A model generated the notes under the pieces. That model did not search any database. It saw only the letters and a list, made by a program, of their open reading frames with translations, and was not told the origin of the DNA. Position numbers and translations under genes: made by a program. Shown here one piece after another: positions 24,786 through 33,408 of a DNA stretch of 64,000 bases. Every line of letters starts with the position of its first letter. Position 1 is the stretch's first letter. Source of the stretch: Microcaldota archaeon (GTDB taxonomy: Archaea > Micrarchaeota > Micrarchaeia > Micrarchaeales > Micrarchaeaceae); NCBI GenBank assembly GCA_021818545.1, contig JAKATX010000013.1:86276-150275 (forward strand). Direction: 5' to 3'.

Positions 24786-26198
24786 ATGACTATATTGATA
24801 GGGTTGATGTTGCTCGTCTCCGCCCTAGCGTCAGTGTTCATACTGGCCCTGGACAGCAAACTGAGCAAGCGCCTAGCTATCGCAGGCTCCGGAATAGTGC
24901 TGGCCATAGCGATATTGATACTTGTCTCATCGCTGCTGCAGGGCAGCCTAAGCATGAATGAATCATACCCATACATCAATGCGTTCAACATCAGCCTGCA
25001 GTTGCAGATGACGCCGATAAACTTCATACTGGTCCTGATGACCGCGATAGTGGCCTTCGCAGCCATACTCTCGGGCAATCCGGAGCGCGCTGGAGTGAAG
25101 ACGGCAAACACGCTTATCATGCTATTCGAGTTCTCCGCCATAGGCCTTTTCACGTCGGCAAACCTGTTCATATTCTTCATATTCTGGGACATAGGGGTAA
25201 TCGCGTTGTTCTTCATGATAAATGTCCTGGGCTCCGCAAACAGGCGATATGCATCTATAAAGTTCATAATATACGAGATATTCGCCAGCTCCCTCCTTCT
25301 GCTTGGCATAATGATGATATACTTCTATACGCCGGTCCATTCGTTCAATATAAGTTCAATAACTGCAGCGGCGTCTAGCATACCGCAGTCCACGCAGGAG
25401 CTGATATTCATACTGCTGTTCGCTGCATTCGCGGTCAACATGCCGTTGTTCCCTGTGCACTTCTGGCTGCCCGATGCCCATACGGAAGCGTCCACCCAGG
25501 GCTCGATGCTGCTTTCCGGGGTGCTGACAAAGTTCGGTGCGTATGGCATGCTGCTGATATTCACAATGCTCCCGATAGCGAACAAGCTCGCGGTGCCCAT
25601 AGCGGTGCTCGCTGGATTCTCCACGATATACGCGGCATTCGTAACTATGATGCAGCACGACATAAAGCGCGTCATAGCTTACACTACAATAATAGACATG
25701 GGGATAATATTGGTGGCCATAGCCGCAATGAACGCCTTCGGGACGTATGGTGCCGTATACGCCATGTTCGCCCACGGAGTCACCATAGCGTTAATGTTCC
25801 TGTCTGTCGGTTGCCTGCACCACATATTCGGTTCTAGGGACATGAAGGTGGTGAAGGGCGTGGTGAGCAAGGCTGCGTCCACCGGTTATTCGTTCATAAT
25901 GGGGGTCTTCGGAATAACTGGAGTGCCGCTCACTGCTGGCTTCATAGCCGACGTCCTTATATTCATAGGCGCGATACAGGCATTCGGCCTAGCCGGGGCT
26001 CTGCCGCTTGTGGGATTGCTCATGATAGGCGCGTTCTTCTATCTTGTGGTAAACCGCTCCTTCATGATGACCAAAGACCCATCGCAGCCCATCGAATACA
26101 TAGGCATGGAAGAGAAGGCCGGCTATGCGATACTCATGGGCTCGATGCTGCTTTTCGGTATATTCCCGTTCCTTCTGCTTGGTTTCTCCAATTTGTAG
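24786..26198 (+). CDS. nuoM: Complex I subunit NuoM
   Basis: Antiporter-like subunit (470 aa, fourteen segments). Signatures: FWDIGVIALFFMINVLGS (Glu replaced by Asp at the usual TM5 position), MPLFPVHFWLPDAHTEASTQGSMLLSGVLTKFGAYGML (about 220-255) and HDIKRVIAYTTIIDMG. The Asp for Glu at FWDIG is a conservative change at a position usually Glu; all Lys/His of the later half are kept. Ribosome binding site TTGTGAT overlaps the nuoL stop. Confidence 0.94.
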   Translation: MTILIGLMLLVSALASVFILALDSKLSKRLAIAGSGIVLAIAILILVSSLLQGSLSMNESYPYINAFNISLQLQMTPINFILVLMTAIVAFAAILSGNPERAGVKTANTLIMLFEFSAIGLFTSANLFIFFIFWDIGVIALFFMINVLGSANRRYASIKFIIYEIFASSLLLLGIMMIYFYTPVHSFNISSITAAASSIPQSTQELIFILLFAAFAVNMPLFPVHFWLPDAHTEASTQGSMLLSGVLTKFGAYGMLLIFTMLPIANKLAVPIAVLAGFSTIYAAFVTMMQHDIKRVIAYTTIIDMGIILVAIAAMNAFGTYGAVYAMFAHGVTIALMFLSVGCLHHIFGSRDMKVVKGVVSKAASTGYSFIMGVFGITGVPLTAGFIADVLIFIGAIQAFGLAGALPLVGLLMIGAFFYLVVNRSFMMTKDPSQPIEYIGMEEKAGYAILMGSMLLFGIFPFLLLGFSNL

Positions 26199-26207
26199 GT
26201 GTTATGA

Positions 26208-27632
26208 ATGTTGATAGGTCCGTTCTACGTTGCGCATGCGATCATCGTTCTTATGCTGGCACTGATAATCGTTCCGCTAGCAACAATACCGCGAAAGCTT
26301 TCGTATGCGGCATTCCTCGCAAGCAGCGCGCTGCTCGCGCTCATACTGCTACTGTCAATTTATGCATTCCTAGCCGGCGTCGACGTCACCGTATTCACGA
26401 TATTCCATCTGTACAGCTTCTCGGAATTCTTCCTAGGGCTGTTCGCATTTGCACTTCTGCTGATAAACGCGCTGTCATACGAGCACTATCCTAACTTCAC
26501 CAGGTTCCTGCTGTTCTTCAGCTTCGCCATAGTGGGCATGTTCGTAGTGGCTATGGCCAACTCATTGGTGACCATACTCCTCGGATTGGAGCTGATGACG
26601 CTGCCTACCGCATTCATGATAATGACGAGCGGCAGGCATCACATAGAGGCGGCAGTGAAGCTCTTCATACTAAGCGCCATAGCAATCGGTGCGCTTTCGT
26701 TCGCCATAGCGCTGCTGTTCCCATACGACCTGCAGCTGACTCTTTCCCCTGTGTCCGCGATTTCGCTGTTCACGGGCGCAACCGCGGCTTCAGGCAACTA
26801 CTTGCTCATACTGTCAATAATACTCGTCGCAGCTGCGATGGGATTCGAGGTCGCGGCATTCCCGTTCAACCTGTGGGTGCCGGACGTCTATCAGGGCGCG
26901 CCGGGCAACGTTACCGCGCTTCTGGCAGGAATAAACAAGAAGGTGGCGTTCGTAGCACTAATGGAGATATTTTTCGTCGTTTTCATACAGTTCAAACCGA
27001 TATTCTCCCCAATACTTGTTCTGCTCTCGATAGCGACTATGTTCTACGGTAACATACTTGCTCTTGTGCAGACTAACGTGAAGAGGCTGCTCGCCTATTC
27101 ATCAATATCCCAGGCCGGCTACATACTCATAGGGCTTGCCGTTGCCACGCAGTTCGGCATAGAGGCGAGCATACTGCAGATCGTAGCGCACCTTTTCATG
27201 GTAATAGGTGCATTCGCCATAGTGCTATGGCTGGAGTCCAATAACCTAAGGACGCTGGACGATTATAACGCCCTAGGCTCCAGAAACAGGTTTGCCGCCA
27301 TATCCCTAGCAATACTCATGCTTTCGATGGCCGGCGTGCCTCCGCTGATAGGTTTCATAGGGAAGTTCCTTGTGTTCTCTAGCGCGATAGACTCGCAAAC
27401 GCTGCTTTATCTGGCGGTCTTCGGCATAATAAACAGCTTCATATCGATATACTATTATGCGAAAGTCATAGACCGCATGTACAGCGGCAAGTCCCACGAC
27501 ATGCTTGCGATGGGCAAGTACACCTATGCAGTTGTCGTAATAGCGCTCGCGGCTACAATACTGCTTGGCTTATACCCCGGCCCGCTGATAAGCGCAGCCA
27601 CTGTCGCAAGCAAGGCCTTGCTTGCGATATGA
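26208..27632 (+). CDS. nuoN: Complex I subunit NuoN
   Basis: Third antiporter-like subunit (474 aa). GLELMTLPTAFMIM (TM5 Glu), AAFPFNLWVPDVYQGAPGNVTALLAGINKKVAFVALM (TM7-TM8 lysines) and TNVKRLLAYSSISQAGYILIG are all present. Last gene of the nuoHIJKLMN string; it converges with geranylgeranyl reductase across a 16-nt gap. Confidence 0.95.
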   Translation: MLIGPFYVAHAIIVLMLALIIVPLATIPRKLSYAAFLASSALLALILLLSIYAFLAGVDVTVFTIFHLYSFSEFFLGLFAFALLLINALSYEHYPNFTRFLLFFSFAIVGMFVVAMANSLVTILLGLELMTLPTAFMIMTSGRHHIEAAVKLFILSAIAIGALSFAIALLFPYDLQLTLSPVSAISLFTGATAASGNYLLILSIILVAAAMGFEVAAFPFNLWVPDVYQGAPGNVTALLAGINKKVAFVALMEIFFVVFIQFKPIFSPILVLLSIATMFYGNILALVQTNVKRLLAYSSISQAGYILIGLAVATQFGIEASILQIVAHLFMVIGAFAIVLWLESNNLRTLDDYNALGSRNRFAAISLAILMLSMAGVPPLIGFIGKFLVFSSAIDSQTLLYLAVFGIINSFISIYYYAKVIDRMYSGKSHDMLAMGKYTYAVVVIALAATILLGLYPGPLISAATVASKALLAI

Positions 27633-27648
27633 GTAAGCAATAATCCGA

Positions 27649-28758
27649 TTATCCGGAGATGCCGCGCAGGAAGAACCTCTTTATCATGATGGTCGGCCTG
27701 TCCATATCGCCATACTTGCTGAAGAAGCTTTCCGCTCCAAACAGCTTGGAAAACATGAAAAGCATGTCCAGGCTCCTGCTGCCTAACGAGGCGTAGTATC
27801 CATGGATCATCTTGTGCATCGTTAAGTCCAGCCCATACGCCTTCCTCCATGCTTTCTCATAGCGCTCCAAAGGCTTTCCATTCCTTATATGGTCATCAAT
27901 GGCCCCGGCAGCTATCCTGGCGCACGACGCGCCGAATATTATCCCGCCTCCAGTTGTCGCCTTCACCTGGCCCGCCGCATCACCTACGAGCAGAACATTG
28001 TCCTTCACTGTGCGCTTTCGTGTAGATACAGGTATCATGCTGGCATGCCCAGAAACGGGATTGGCCCCATCAAGCATGCGATGTAGGGTCTCATTCTTAA
28101 GGAACTGCTTAAATGCGCTGGAGCTGCTGCTCCTTGCGAAGCTGCTTATCCCTATACCTGCCTCTACAAGGCTTTTAGAGTAAGGCGCCGTCCATCCGAA
28201 AAAGCGGTTGGACACTTTGTTCGAGAAAAACAGGTCCACCGAATGAGGATCGTCCAGCCGTGCGCCATTGTATTCAGCTTTGTATGTGAGTATGTACTCC
28301 TTTATCTGTGGGAATCCGCATGTGCTTGCCACATTCGAGACAGAGCCGTCGGCGCCAACAAGCACCGTATCGCTGTCGTTTTTCATCAGTCTTATATCTT
28401 CTCTTTGTACGCTCTTTCCAAGCACCACATCCGCACCTGCGCTCCTCGCTTCTGACAGGCACTCCTCGACTAGCTTCCCTCTGTCCAGTATGTAAGCCTT
28501 GGTGTCCGCGGCCTTTATCTTGAGGAGTTCCTTCCCTGCATGCAGCACAGCTCCATCAAGGGTGTTCACTACTGCGCTCTTATAATTCACGCCTATTGTC
28601 GCAAGCCCTTCTTTCGAGAGTATGCCCGAGGCCTTGGCGGATCCTTCCTTAATATCATTTTTGGCGTCGTATACGGTGACATAATGTCCCAGCCTGCACA
28701 GTTCCTTTGCAAGCACTAAGCCGACTACTCCGGCTCCTACGATAACCACCTTTTTCAT
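27649..28758 (-). CDS. Geranylgeranyl reductase family flavoprotein
   Basis: Saturates the prenyl chains of archaeal ether lipids. The N-terminal FAD dinucleotide-binding site is KKVVIVGAGVVGLVLAKEL; a second FAD motif VLLVGDAAGQVKATTGGGIIFG (about 268-290) is diagnostic. The active-site-type region VDLFFSNKVSNRFFGWTAPYS lies between. 369 aa from the ATG at 28758 (MKKVVIVGAG), preferred over 28779. Together with HMG-CoA reductase at 4001-5317 it is the second lipid-pathway gene in the window. Substrate among prenyl lipids is not shown by the sequence. Confidence 0.88.
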   Translation of the reverse strand: MKKVVIVGAGVVGLVLAKELCRLGHYVTVYDAKNDIKEGSAKASGILSKEGLATIGVNYKSAVVNTLDGAVLHAGKELLKIKAADTKAYILDRGKLVEECLSEARSAGADVVLGKSVQREDIRLMKNDSDTVLVGADGSVSNVASTCGFPQIKEYILTYKAEYNGARLDDPHSVDLFFSNKVSNRFFGWTAPYSKSLVEAGIGISSFARSSSSSAFKQFLKNETLHRMLDGANPVSGHASMIPVSTRKRTVKDNVLLVGDAAGQVKATTGGGIIFGASCARIAAGAIDDHIRNGKPLERYEKAWRKAYGLDLTMHKMIHGYYASLGSRSLDMLFMFSKLFGAESFFSKYGDMDRPTIMIKRFFLRGISG

Positions 28759-28845
28759 CACCGCACCGGCCAAATCCAAAGAGTATGAGTTCCTAAGCTT
28801 TTATTACTTTGTCAGCCAATCTCATGATAAATGACTCGCCCCGCA

Positions 28846-28869
28846 AACCCATCATTTCAATGGTGGGTT
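28846..28869. repeat. Left-end hairpin of tnpB copy 3
   Basis: Stem AACCCA/TGGGTT continued by TCAT/ATGG pairing (one T-G wobble), with a small loop. Same position and form as the left end of copy 1. Confidence 0.7.
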
Positions 28870-28905
28870 AAGGGCGTAAGAAGGTATATAAAAATACAAA
28901 ATAAA

Positions 28906-30137
28906 ACAGGGAACATTGGAACAATCCGTGCCTACAAGTTCAGGATATATCCTGACGCAAAGAGGCAGAAGGAGATAGACGATGCCATTTACATTTCACA
29001 GAGACTGTACAACAAACTGCTGGAGAAGACGATAAATGCACATAGGAGCAATCCCGACTCAAAAATATCACAGAGAATAATAAACCAACTCCTTAATGAG
29101 ATAATAAAAGAGGACAAGACATACTTGCAACTCTACGCCCATATCAGAGTCGACATACGCAACAAACTCCTTCAAACTTACCAAAACTTCTTCGAAGATG
29201 TCATCAGAAGAAATCAGGAGCAAGGATAAATGCAGGATTCCCACGCTTCAAGTCAAAGGACAGGTTCAACTCAATAACCCACATAGAAAATAACGGTTCA
29301 TTTAGGATAGATAAAGGCAGGCTAAGAATATCAAAAATAGGCACGATGAAGATAGAACAGCACAGGAACATTATCGGAAACGTGAAGACACTGACGATAA
29401 AAAGGGAGGGAAGAGACTATTATGCAATCTTCACCGCGGAGCAGGTGACCAATCCAAAGAAGACCGAGGACACAAACCCAGTCGGCATCGACATGGGACC
29501 CAACAATTTCATAGCCCTTTCGGACGGAAAGACAATCCAGAAGCCAAAATTCTTCAGGAAGAAGGAAAAGAGGATTGCACATTGGCAACGCATAATTGCA
29601 AGGAGAGACAAAGGCTCGAAAAGAAGGGAAAAGGCAAAATTCCACCTTCAATAGGAATGGAAGAGGGTAAAAAACCAGTCAAACGACTTCATGCACAAAC
29701 TTTCAACCGAACTCGCCAAGGCAGGATACACCTCATTCGCAGTGGAAAACCTTCACATCCAAAACATGGAAAAGAACCATCGTCTTGCGCAATCAATCCA
29801 TAACGCTTCATGGAACAGGTTCATAAACTTCCTTTCATACAAGGCCGAAAGTGCCGGCATGAAGGTAATTAAGGTGGACGCAAGGAACACGACAAAGGAA
29901 TGCAGTAATTGTGGCAATATGCTGGAAATGCCATTATCCGTGAGGGAGTACAACTGCGGGCTATGCGGCCTACGGTTGGACAGGGACGTAAACGCATCCA
30001 TAAATATACTCAACAGAGCTAGGGAGGGACACTCTCGAAGTCACGCTCAGGGAGAGGATGTAAGACCCCAACGGGAGGCAGCCCTCGGAGAACTGATAAC
30101 ATACCCTGCAAACGCAGGGGAAGCCAACTACCTTTAG
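28906..30137 (+). pseudogene. tnpB: tnpB pseudogene (frameshift and nonsense)
   Basis: Three open pieces add up to one TnpB. Piece 1 (to about 29229) has RAYKFRIYPDAKRQKEIDD; it lacks an ATG at the expected start, where ATC stands. A frameshift near 29225 breaks it within the RNQE/NAGFPRFKSKDRF region. Piece 2 holds RuvC-I GIDMGPNNF and ends at an in-frame TAG at 29652-29654 where copy 1 has Lys. Piece 3 holds RuvC-II FAVENL, the zinc ribbon ECSNCGN...YNCGLCG and RuvC-III DRDVNAS. All catalytic residues remain, so decay is recent on this scale, but no full product can be made. Confidence 0.85.
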
Positions 30138-30144
30138 TCGTTGG
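30124..30144. repeat. Right-end hairpin of tnpB copy 3
   Basis: Outer CCA/TGG and inner ACTA/TAGT around a CCTT loop, overlapping the tnpB stop codon. Sequence differs from copies 1 and 2 but the fold and place are the same. Confidence 0.65.
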
Positions 30145-30233
30145 AGGATGTCACACCACATGGGATCCGCAACAAGACAGCGGGAAATCACCAGACATCG
30201 CAAATGTCCGCAAATCGCCTATCTTCCTATCCC

Positions 30234-30244
30234 ACTTATTTAAA
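30234..30244 (+). promoter_or_regulatory. TATA box of half-TBP gene
   Basis: ACTTATTTAAA centred about 28 nt before the GTG at 30268, so the message is probably leaderless and the GTG is the true start. Confidence 0.6.
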
Positions 30245-30267
30245 CCTTTTCATCCTAATTCATAAAG

Positions 30268-30648
30268 GTGATTGAAACGCCATCAAAGAGCACGCAGGCA
30301 CGTCAAAGCAATGACATAATAAAACCAACAATAAAGATACAGAATATCGTTGTCAGTGCAGACCTGCATGCCATAATAGATCTTTATTCTCTGTCAAGAG
30401 ACGTCAAGGCCGTTGATTATGAGCCGGAACAGTTTCCAGGTGCAATTTTCAAGATAGCCGAGCCAAAGGCCGTAATAATACTTTTCAAGAATGGCAAAAT
30501 GATATGCACCGGTGCCAACACTGAGTCTAATATAAAGAAAGTGCTGGACTACGCATCAAAGATAATATCCAAGTACGTGATAGAAGTAATGCCTGCCACT
30601 AAGCCCGGCGATGCAAAGAAGCCTGATTCAAAGAAGGCGCCTGAATAA
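30268..30648 (+). CDS. Single-repeat TATA-binding-protein-like protein
   Basis: A 126-aa protein with one TBP repeat (about residues 20-105) instead of the two in known archaeal and eukaryotic TBPs (about 180 aa). Diagnostic TBP stretches: IKIQNIVVSADL, AVDYEPEQFPGAIFKIAEPKAVI, LFKNGKMICTGANTE and KKVLDYASKII. The pair of Phe that kink DNA in TBP is kept (Phe56 in QFPG, Phe73 in ILF). The wording is closer to the second repeat of normal TBPs. The tail after 105 is Lys/Pro-rich. I infer a homodimer that would rebuild the TBP saddle; a second half-gene elsewhere is an alternative. Start GTG supported by a TATA box 28 nt upstream and no other usable codon. Confidence 0.85.
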   Translation: MIETPSKSTQARQSNDIIKPTIKIQNIVVSADLHAIIDLYSLSRDVKAVDYEPEQFPGAIFKIAEPKAVIILFKNGKMICTGANTESNIKKVLDYASKIISKYVIEVMPATKPGDAKKPDSKKAPE

Positions 30649-30653
30649 GGATG

Positions 30654-31787
30654 TCACTTCTTAGATACTTCCTTTAGGTACCTATCAAATTCATTGAAGA
30701 ATCTGCCCCATGAGTACTCTTTCTTTACGCATGCTACCCCATTCTTTCCGATTTGCTCTGCCGTGGCGGGATTTTCTGCTACCTCCACCATCTTTGATGC
30801 CATCTCCGCCTCATTGTTTACAAGGAAGCCGGTATCGCCGTTCCGTACGGTCATCCTCGGGCCACCCTCATTTACCGATATTATTGGCTTGCCACTTGCC
30901 ATAGATTCCAATGGCACAAGGCCGTAATCTTCATCTATTGGGGCGTAGAGCACAGCAGTGGCTTTGGAGTAGTAATCCCTTAACCTTTCCTCGTTTACCG
31001 CCTCGACTATCTCTACATCGCCCACCCTCTTTGACAGTTCAAGCACCTTCATATAGAAATCCAGGTAGAAACCATCCTTGGATACCGGCCCTACAAGAAC
31101 AAGCTTGTAGCCCTTTACCCTCCTTTTAAAAAGTTCAAAAGCCCTGATGGCATAGTCTTGCCTCTTGTTCGGTGACATCCTGGACGGATAAAGGAAATAC
31201 TTTCCGTCGCCTTTGTCCTTGTACTTCTCGTACTCCACTCCCCCGCCCAATACCCTCGCATCGTCTCTGCCTAGGTATTTAGCTATCCTAGATTGCGTGT
31301 TGCTGCTGTTGGCTACTATCATCTCTATATTCTTGACTATCTTCCGATCCATGCGCCTGACTGCTGCAGCTCCTATCCTGTATACAGGCCTCTGATAACG
31401 CTTTTTTATGCTAAGTCTGTAATTGTAAAGGTCGTACACGTCCCTGAGCGGAGTGTGACAATACCACAGCACGCGCTCGTTCTTGTTTCGTATCCAATGG
31501 CTAGGTGCTATATGTGCGTTTATAACGTCGTAATCACCTTTCATCACGAAATTATAGAACCCGAGGCCATAGCTCAATCCTTGCGAAACCCTGCCGTACG
31601 GCATGATCCTCTGTAATCTGCCATTGCCTATTACTTCAATGTCAATGTCCGAGAATTCGCTGAAAGTGGTTTTCTTGTTATATTCAGCAGTATAAATTTT
31701 GGCCTTGTAATGCTGCGCTATCTTGAGTACCACACGTTCGGCACCGCCCTTGAGCGTAAGATTTGACTGCGCCATCACAATATTCAT
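30654..31787 (-). CDS. Glycosyltransferase family 4 protein
   Basis: GT-B fold sugar transferase of 377 aa, probably acting on lipid-linked or surface glycans. N-terminal nucleotide-free domain begins MNIVMAQSNLTLKGGAERVV (GGAExxV is the GT4 start motif); the C-terminal domain has LYPSRMSPNKRQDYAIRAF and the EDYGLVPLESMASGKPIISVNEGG donor-binding motif (ExxG...E). No membrane segment. It converges with the half-TBP gene across 5 nt. Acceptor unknown. Confidence 0.88.
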   Translation of the reverse strand: MNIVMAQSNLTLKGGAERVVLKIAQHYKAKIYTAEYNKKTTFSEFSDIDIEVIGNGRLQRIMPYGRVSQGLSYGLGFYNFVMKGDYDVINAHIAPSHWIRNKNERVLWYCHTPLRDVYDLYNYRLSIKKRYQRPVYRIGAAAVRRMDRKIVKNIEMIVANSSNTQSRIAKYLGRDDARVLGGGVEYEKYKDKGDGKYFLYPSRMSPNKRQDYAIRAFELFKRRVKGYKLVLVGPVSKDGFYLDFYMKVLELSKRVGDVEIVEAVNEERLRDYYSKATAVLYAPIDEDYGLVPLESMASGKPIISVNEGGPRMTVRNGDTGFLVNNEAEMASKMVEVAENPATAEQIGKNGVACVKKEYSWGRFFNEFDRYLKEVSKK

Positions 31788-31881
31788 AAAATTCTACCAG
31801 CTGCAAAAACACGTACAAGCTAATTTGGTGAAACATCAAATATAAAGCTTGCTCGTCAATATAAACTACTGACTGGTTTGC

Positions 31882-33177
31882 ATGGATTTGGGAGAAGGAT
31901 TGAGGCAGGCAATCGCAAAGCTCACGCGCTCCGCGATAATAGACGCCAAAACAATAAAAGAATTCAACAAGGAGCTTCAGAAGACACTTCTGGGTGCAGA
32001 TGTAGAGGTAGAGCTTGTACTGAAATTTACCAAGGATATAGAGGAAAAGGCGCTTAAGGTTAAACCCCCTTCTGGCGTGGCGCCTACTGATTACATAACT
32101 AACATAGTCTATGACGAGCTCGTAAGCCTAATGGGCCCCACGTACCAGCCGCAGCTTAAGAAGCAGAGAATACTAATGATGGGTCTTTACGGATCCGGAA
32201 AAACGACATCTACTGCAAAGCTGGCGAAATTCTATCAGGACAGGGGCCTTAGCGCAGCTGTGATATGCTGCGATGTAACTAGGCCTGCGGCATATGAACA
32301 GCTAGAGACATTGGCCAAGCAAGCTAACGTGGGCTTCTTCGGCATAAAAGGGGAGACCAACGCAGCAAAGATTGCAAAGGAAGGATATGCGTTGTTCCAT
32401 GACAAGCAGATAATAATATGTGATACTAGCGGAAGGAATGCGCTCGATGAGAACTTGATAGGTGAACTGAAGAGAGTAGCAGATGCTTTCAAACCAGACG
32501 AGAAGGTATTAGTAATTAGCGCGGATACTGGGCAGGTAGCCGGTAAGCAGGCGCGCGAATTCGACAGCGCAGTCAGGATATCCGGAGTCATCGTAACGAA
32601 AATGGATGGCTCTGGCAAAGGCGGCGGCGCGCTCAGCGCAGCAAATGCCGCCAATACAAAAATAATGTTCATAGGTGTAGGCGAGAAGCTAAGCAACCTA
32701 CAGCCCTACGATGCGAACAAGTTCATCGGGGGCTTGCTTGGCATACCCGATATAGAATCCCTTATCGATCATGTGCAGAGCGCAGTTAAGGAAGCAGGCC
32801 TGAGTCCCGAAGATATGCAGACCGAAGAACTGAATTTCGAAACATTCTATACGCAATTGAAGGCGATGAACAAGATGGGGCCGCTTAAAAATCTGTTCGG
32901 CATGATGGGTGCGCCTGATGTGCCCAAGGAAATAGCCGAGAAAGGCGAAGAGAAGCTGAAGAAATACAAGGTCATAATCGCGTCCATGACAAAAGAAGAA
33001 CGGGTGAACGAGAAAGAGCTTAGAGATTCCGGCAGGATAAAGCGCATAGCCATGGGAAGTGGAACAACTGAAAAGGATGTCCATGAATTGATATCTGATT
33101 TCAGCAAGATGAAGAAAATGTTCGGCACGCTTAAAAACGACCGCAACTTTAAGAAGAGATTCTCCAATATGATGTAA
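31882..33177 (+). CDS. srp54: Signal recognition particle 54 kDa protein
   Basis: GTPase that binds signal peptides and SRP RNA. N domain (1-95), G domain with GLYGSGKTTSTAKLA (G1, about 105), DVTRPAAYEQL, DTSGRN (G3) and TKMDGSGKGGGAL (G4), and a Met-rich M domain from about 300 (NKMGPLKNLFGMMGAP, MTKEERVNEKELRDSGRIKRIAMGSGTTEKDV). 431 aa, normal. Its own TATA-like TATAAAGC lies at about 31840. An AT-rich tract follows, shared as terminator zone with the microprotein on the other strand. Confidence 0.96.
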   Translation: MDLGEGLRQAIAKLTRSAIIDAKTIKEFNKELQKTLLGADVEVELVLKFTKDIEEKALKVKPPSGVAPTDYITNIVYDELVSLMGPTYQPQLKKQRILMMGLYGSGKTTSTAKLAKFYQDRGLSAAVICCDVTRPAAYEQLETLAKQANVGFFGIKGETNAAKIAKEGYALFHDKQIIICDTSGRNALDENLIGELKRVADAFKPDEKVLVISADTGQVAGKQAREFDSAVRISGVIVTKMDGSGKGGGALSAANAANTKIMFIGVGEKLSNLQPYDANKFIGGLLGIPDIESLIDHVQSAVKEAGLSPEDMQTEELNFETFYTQLKAMNKMGPLKNLFGMMGAPDVPKEIAEKGEEKLKKYKVIIASMTKEERVNEKELRDSGRIKRIAMGSGTTEKDVHELISDFSKMKKMFGTLKNDRNFKKRFSNMM

Positions 33178-33181
33178 CAAG

Positions 33182-33212
33182 TATAAAAAATAAAATATTT
33201 AAAATAAAAAAG
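33182..33212 (-). terminator. T-rich terminator after microprotein gene
   Basis: On the minus strand this is a run of T-clusters (CTTTTTTATTTT, ATTTTATTTTTTATAC) starting 3 nt after the microprotein stop. T-tracts are the usual archaeal terminators. Confidence 0.5.
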
Positions 33213-33214
33213 AC

Positions 33215-33271
33215 CTAGCGCTTTCGAGGTTTCGCCTTCTTTGTCTTTTTCTTCACTGTTTTTTTTGGCAT
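33215..33271 (-). CDS. 18-residue basic microprotein
   Basis: The frame reads MPKKTVKKKTKKAKPRKR then TAG; eleven of eighteen residues are Lys or Arg. It is too short for usual gene finding but has a full set of signals: a TATA box at 33317-33330, a GGTGAT ribosome binding site 3 nt before the ATG, and a T-rich terminator right after the stop. I do not recognise a family. Charge suggests binding RNA or ribosome, as for eL41, which it does not match. It sits between convergent srp54 and the divergent DRG GTPase gene. The ribosome binding site is what makes translation likely. Confidence 0.6.
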   Translation of the reverse strand: MPKKTVKKKTKKAKPRKR

Positions 33272-33316
33272 TTTATCACCGCAATACGTCTCTAAACATT
33301 TTTAATTTGTCATACC

Positions 33317-33330
33317 ATATATTTAAATAT
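33317..33330 (-). promoter_or_regulatory. Palindromic TATA box (microprotein, possibly also drg)
   Basis: ATATTTAAATATAT reads nearly the same on both strands. On the minus strand it predicts a start near 33296, giving a 25-nt leader with GGTGAT. On the plus strand it would give a 60-nt leader for the drg gene at 33409. Confidence 0.55.
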
Positions 33331-33408
33331 GGTTGGTAATGTCCTACACGCTGGTTTACATCATGACATGGTGGATTTTGCGGTCGAATACAAATAATCT
33401 CGATTTTT

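Larger units (their letters stand above)
28835..30154 (+). mobile_element. Decayed IS605-type tnpB element (copy 3)
   Basis: Left-end hairpin at 28846-28869 and right-end hairpin at 30124-30144, followed by GGAGGATGTCAC, the same end sequence as copies 1 and 2. The enclosed tnpB is broken by a frameshift and a nonsense codon. It is much diverged from copies 1 and 2, so it came from a different or older insertion. No tnpA. Confidence 0.75.

Noticed and set aside
28831..29229. First tnpB copy-3 piece as an independent small protein
   Set aside because: It is the N-terminal third of TnpB and its open frame begins before the element's left-end hairpin.
30649..30660. A second TBP repeat after the half-TBP gene by frameshift
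   Set aside because: The gene ends 5 nt before the convergent glycosyltransferase and no frame downstream shows TBP sequence.
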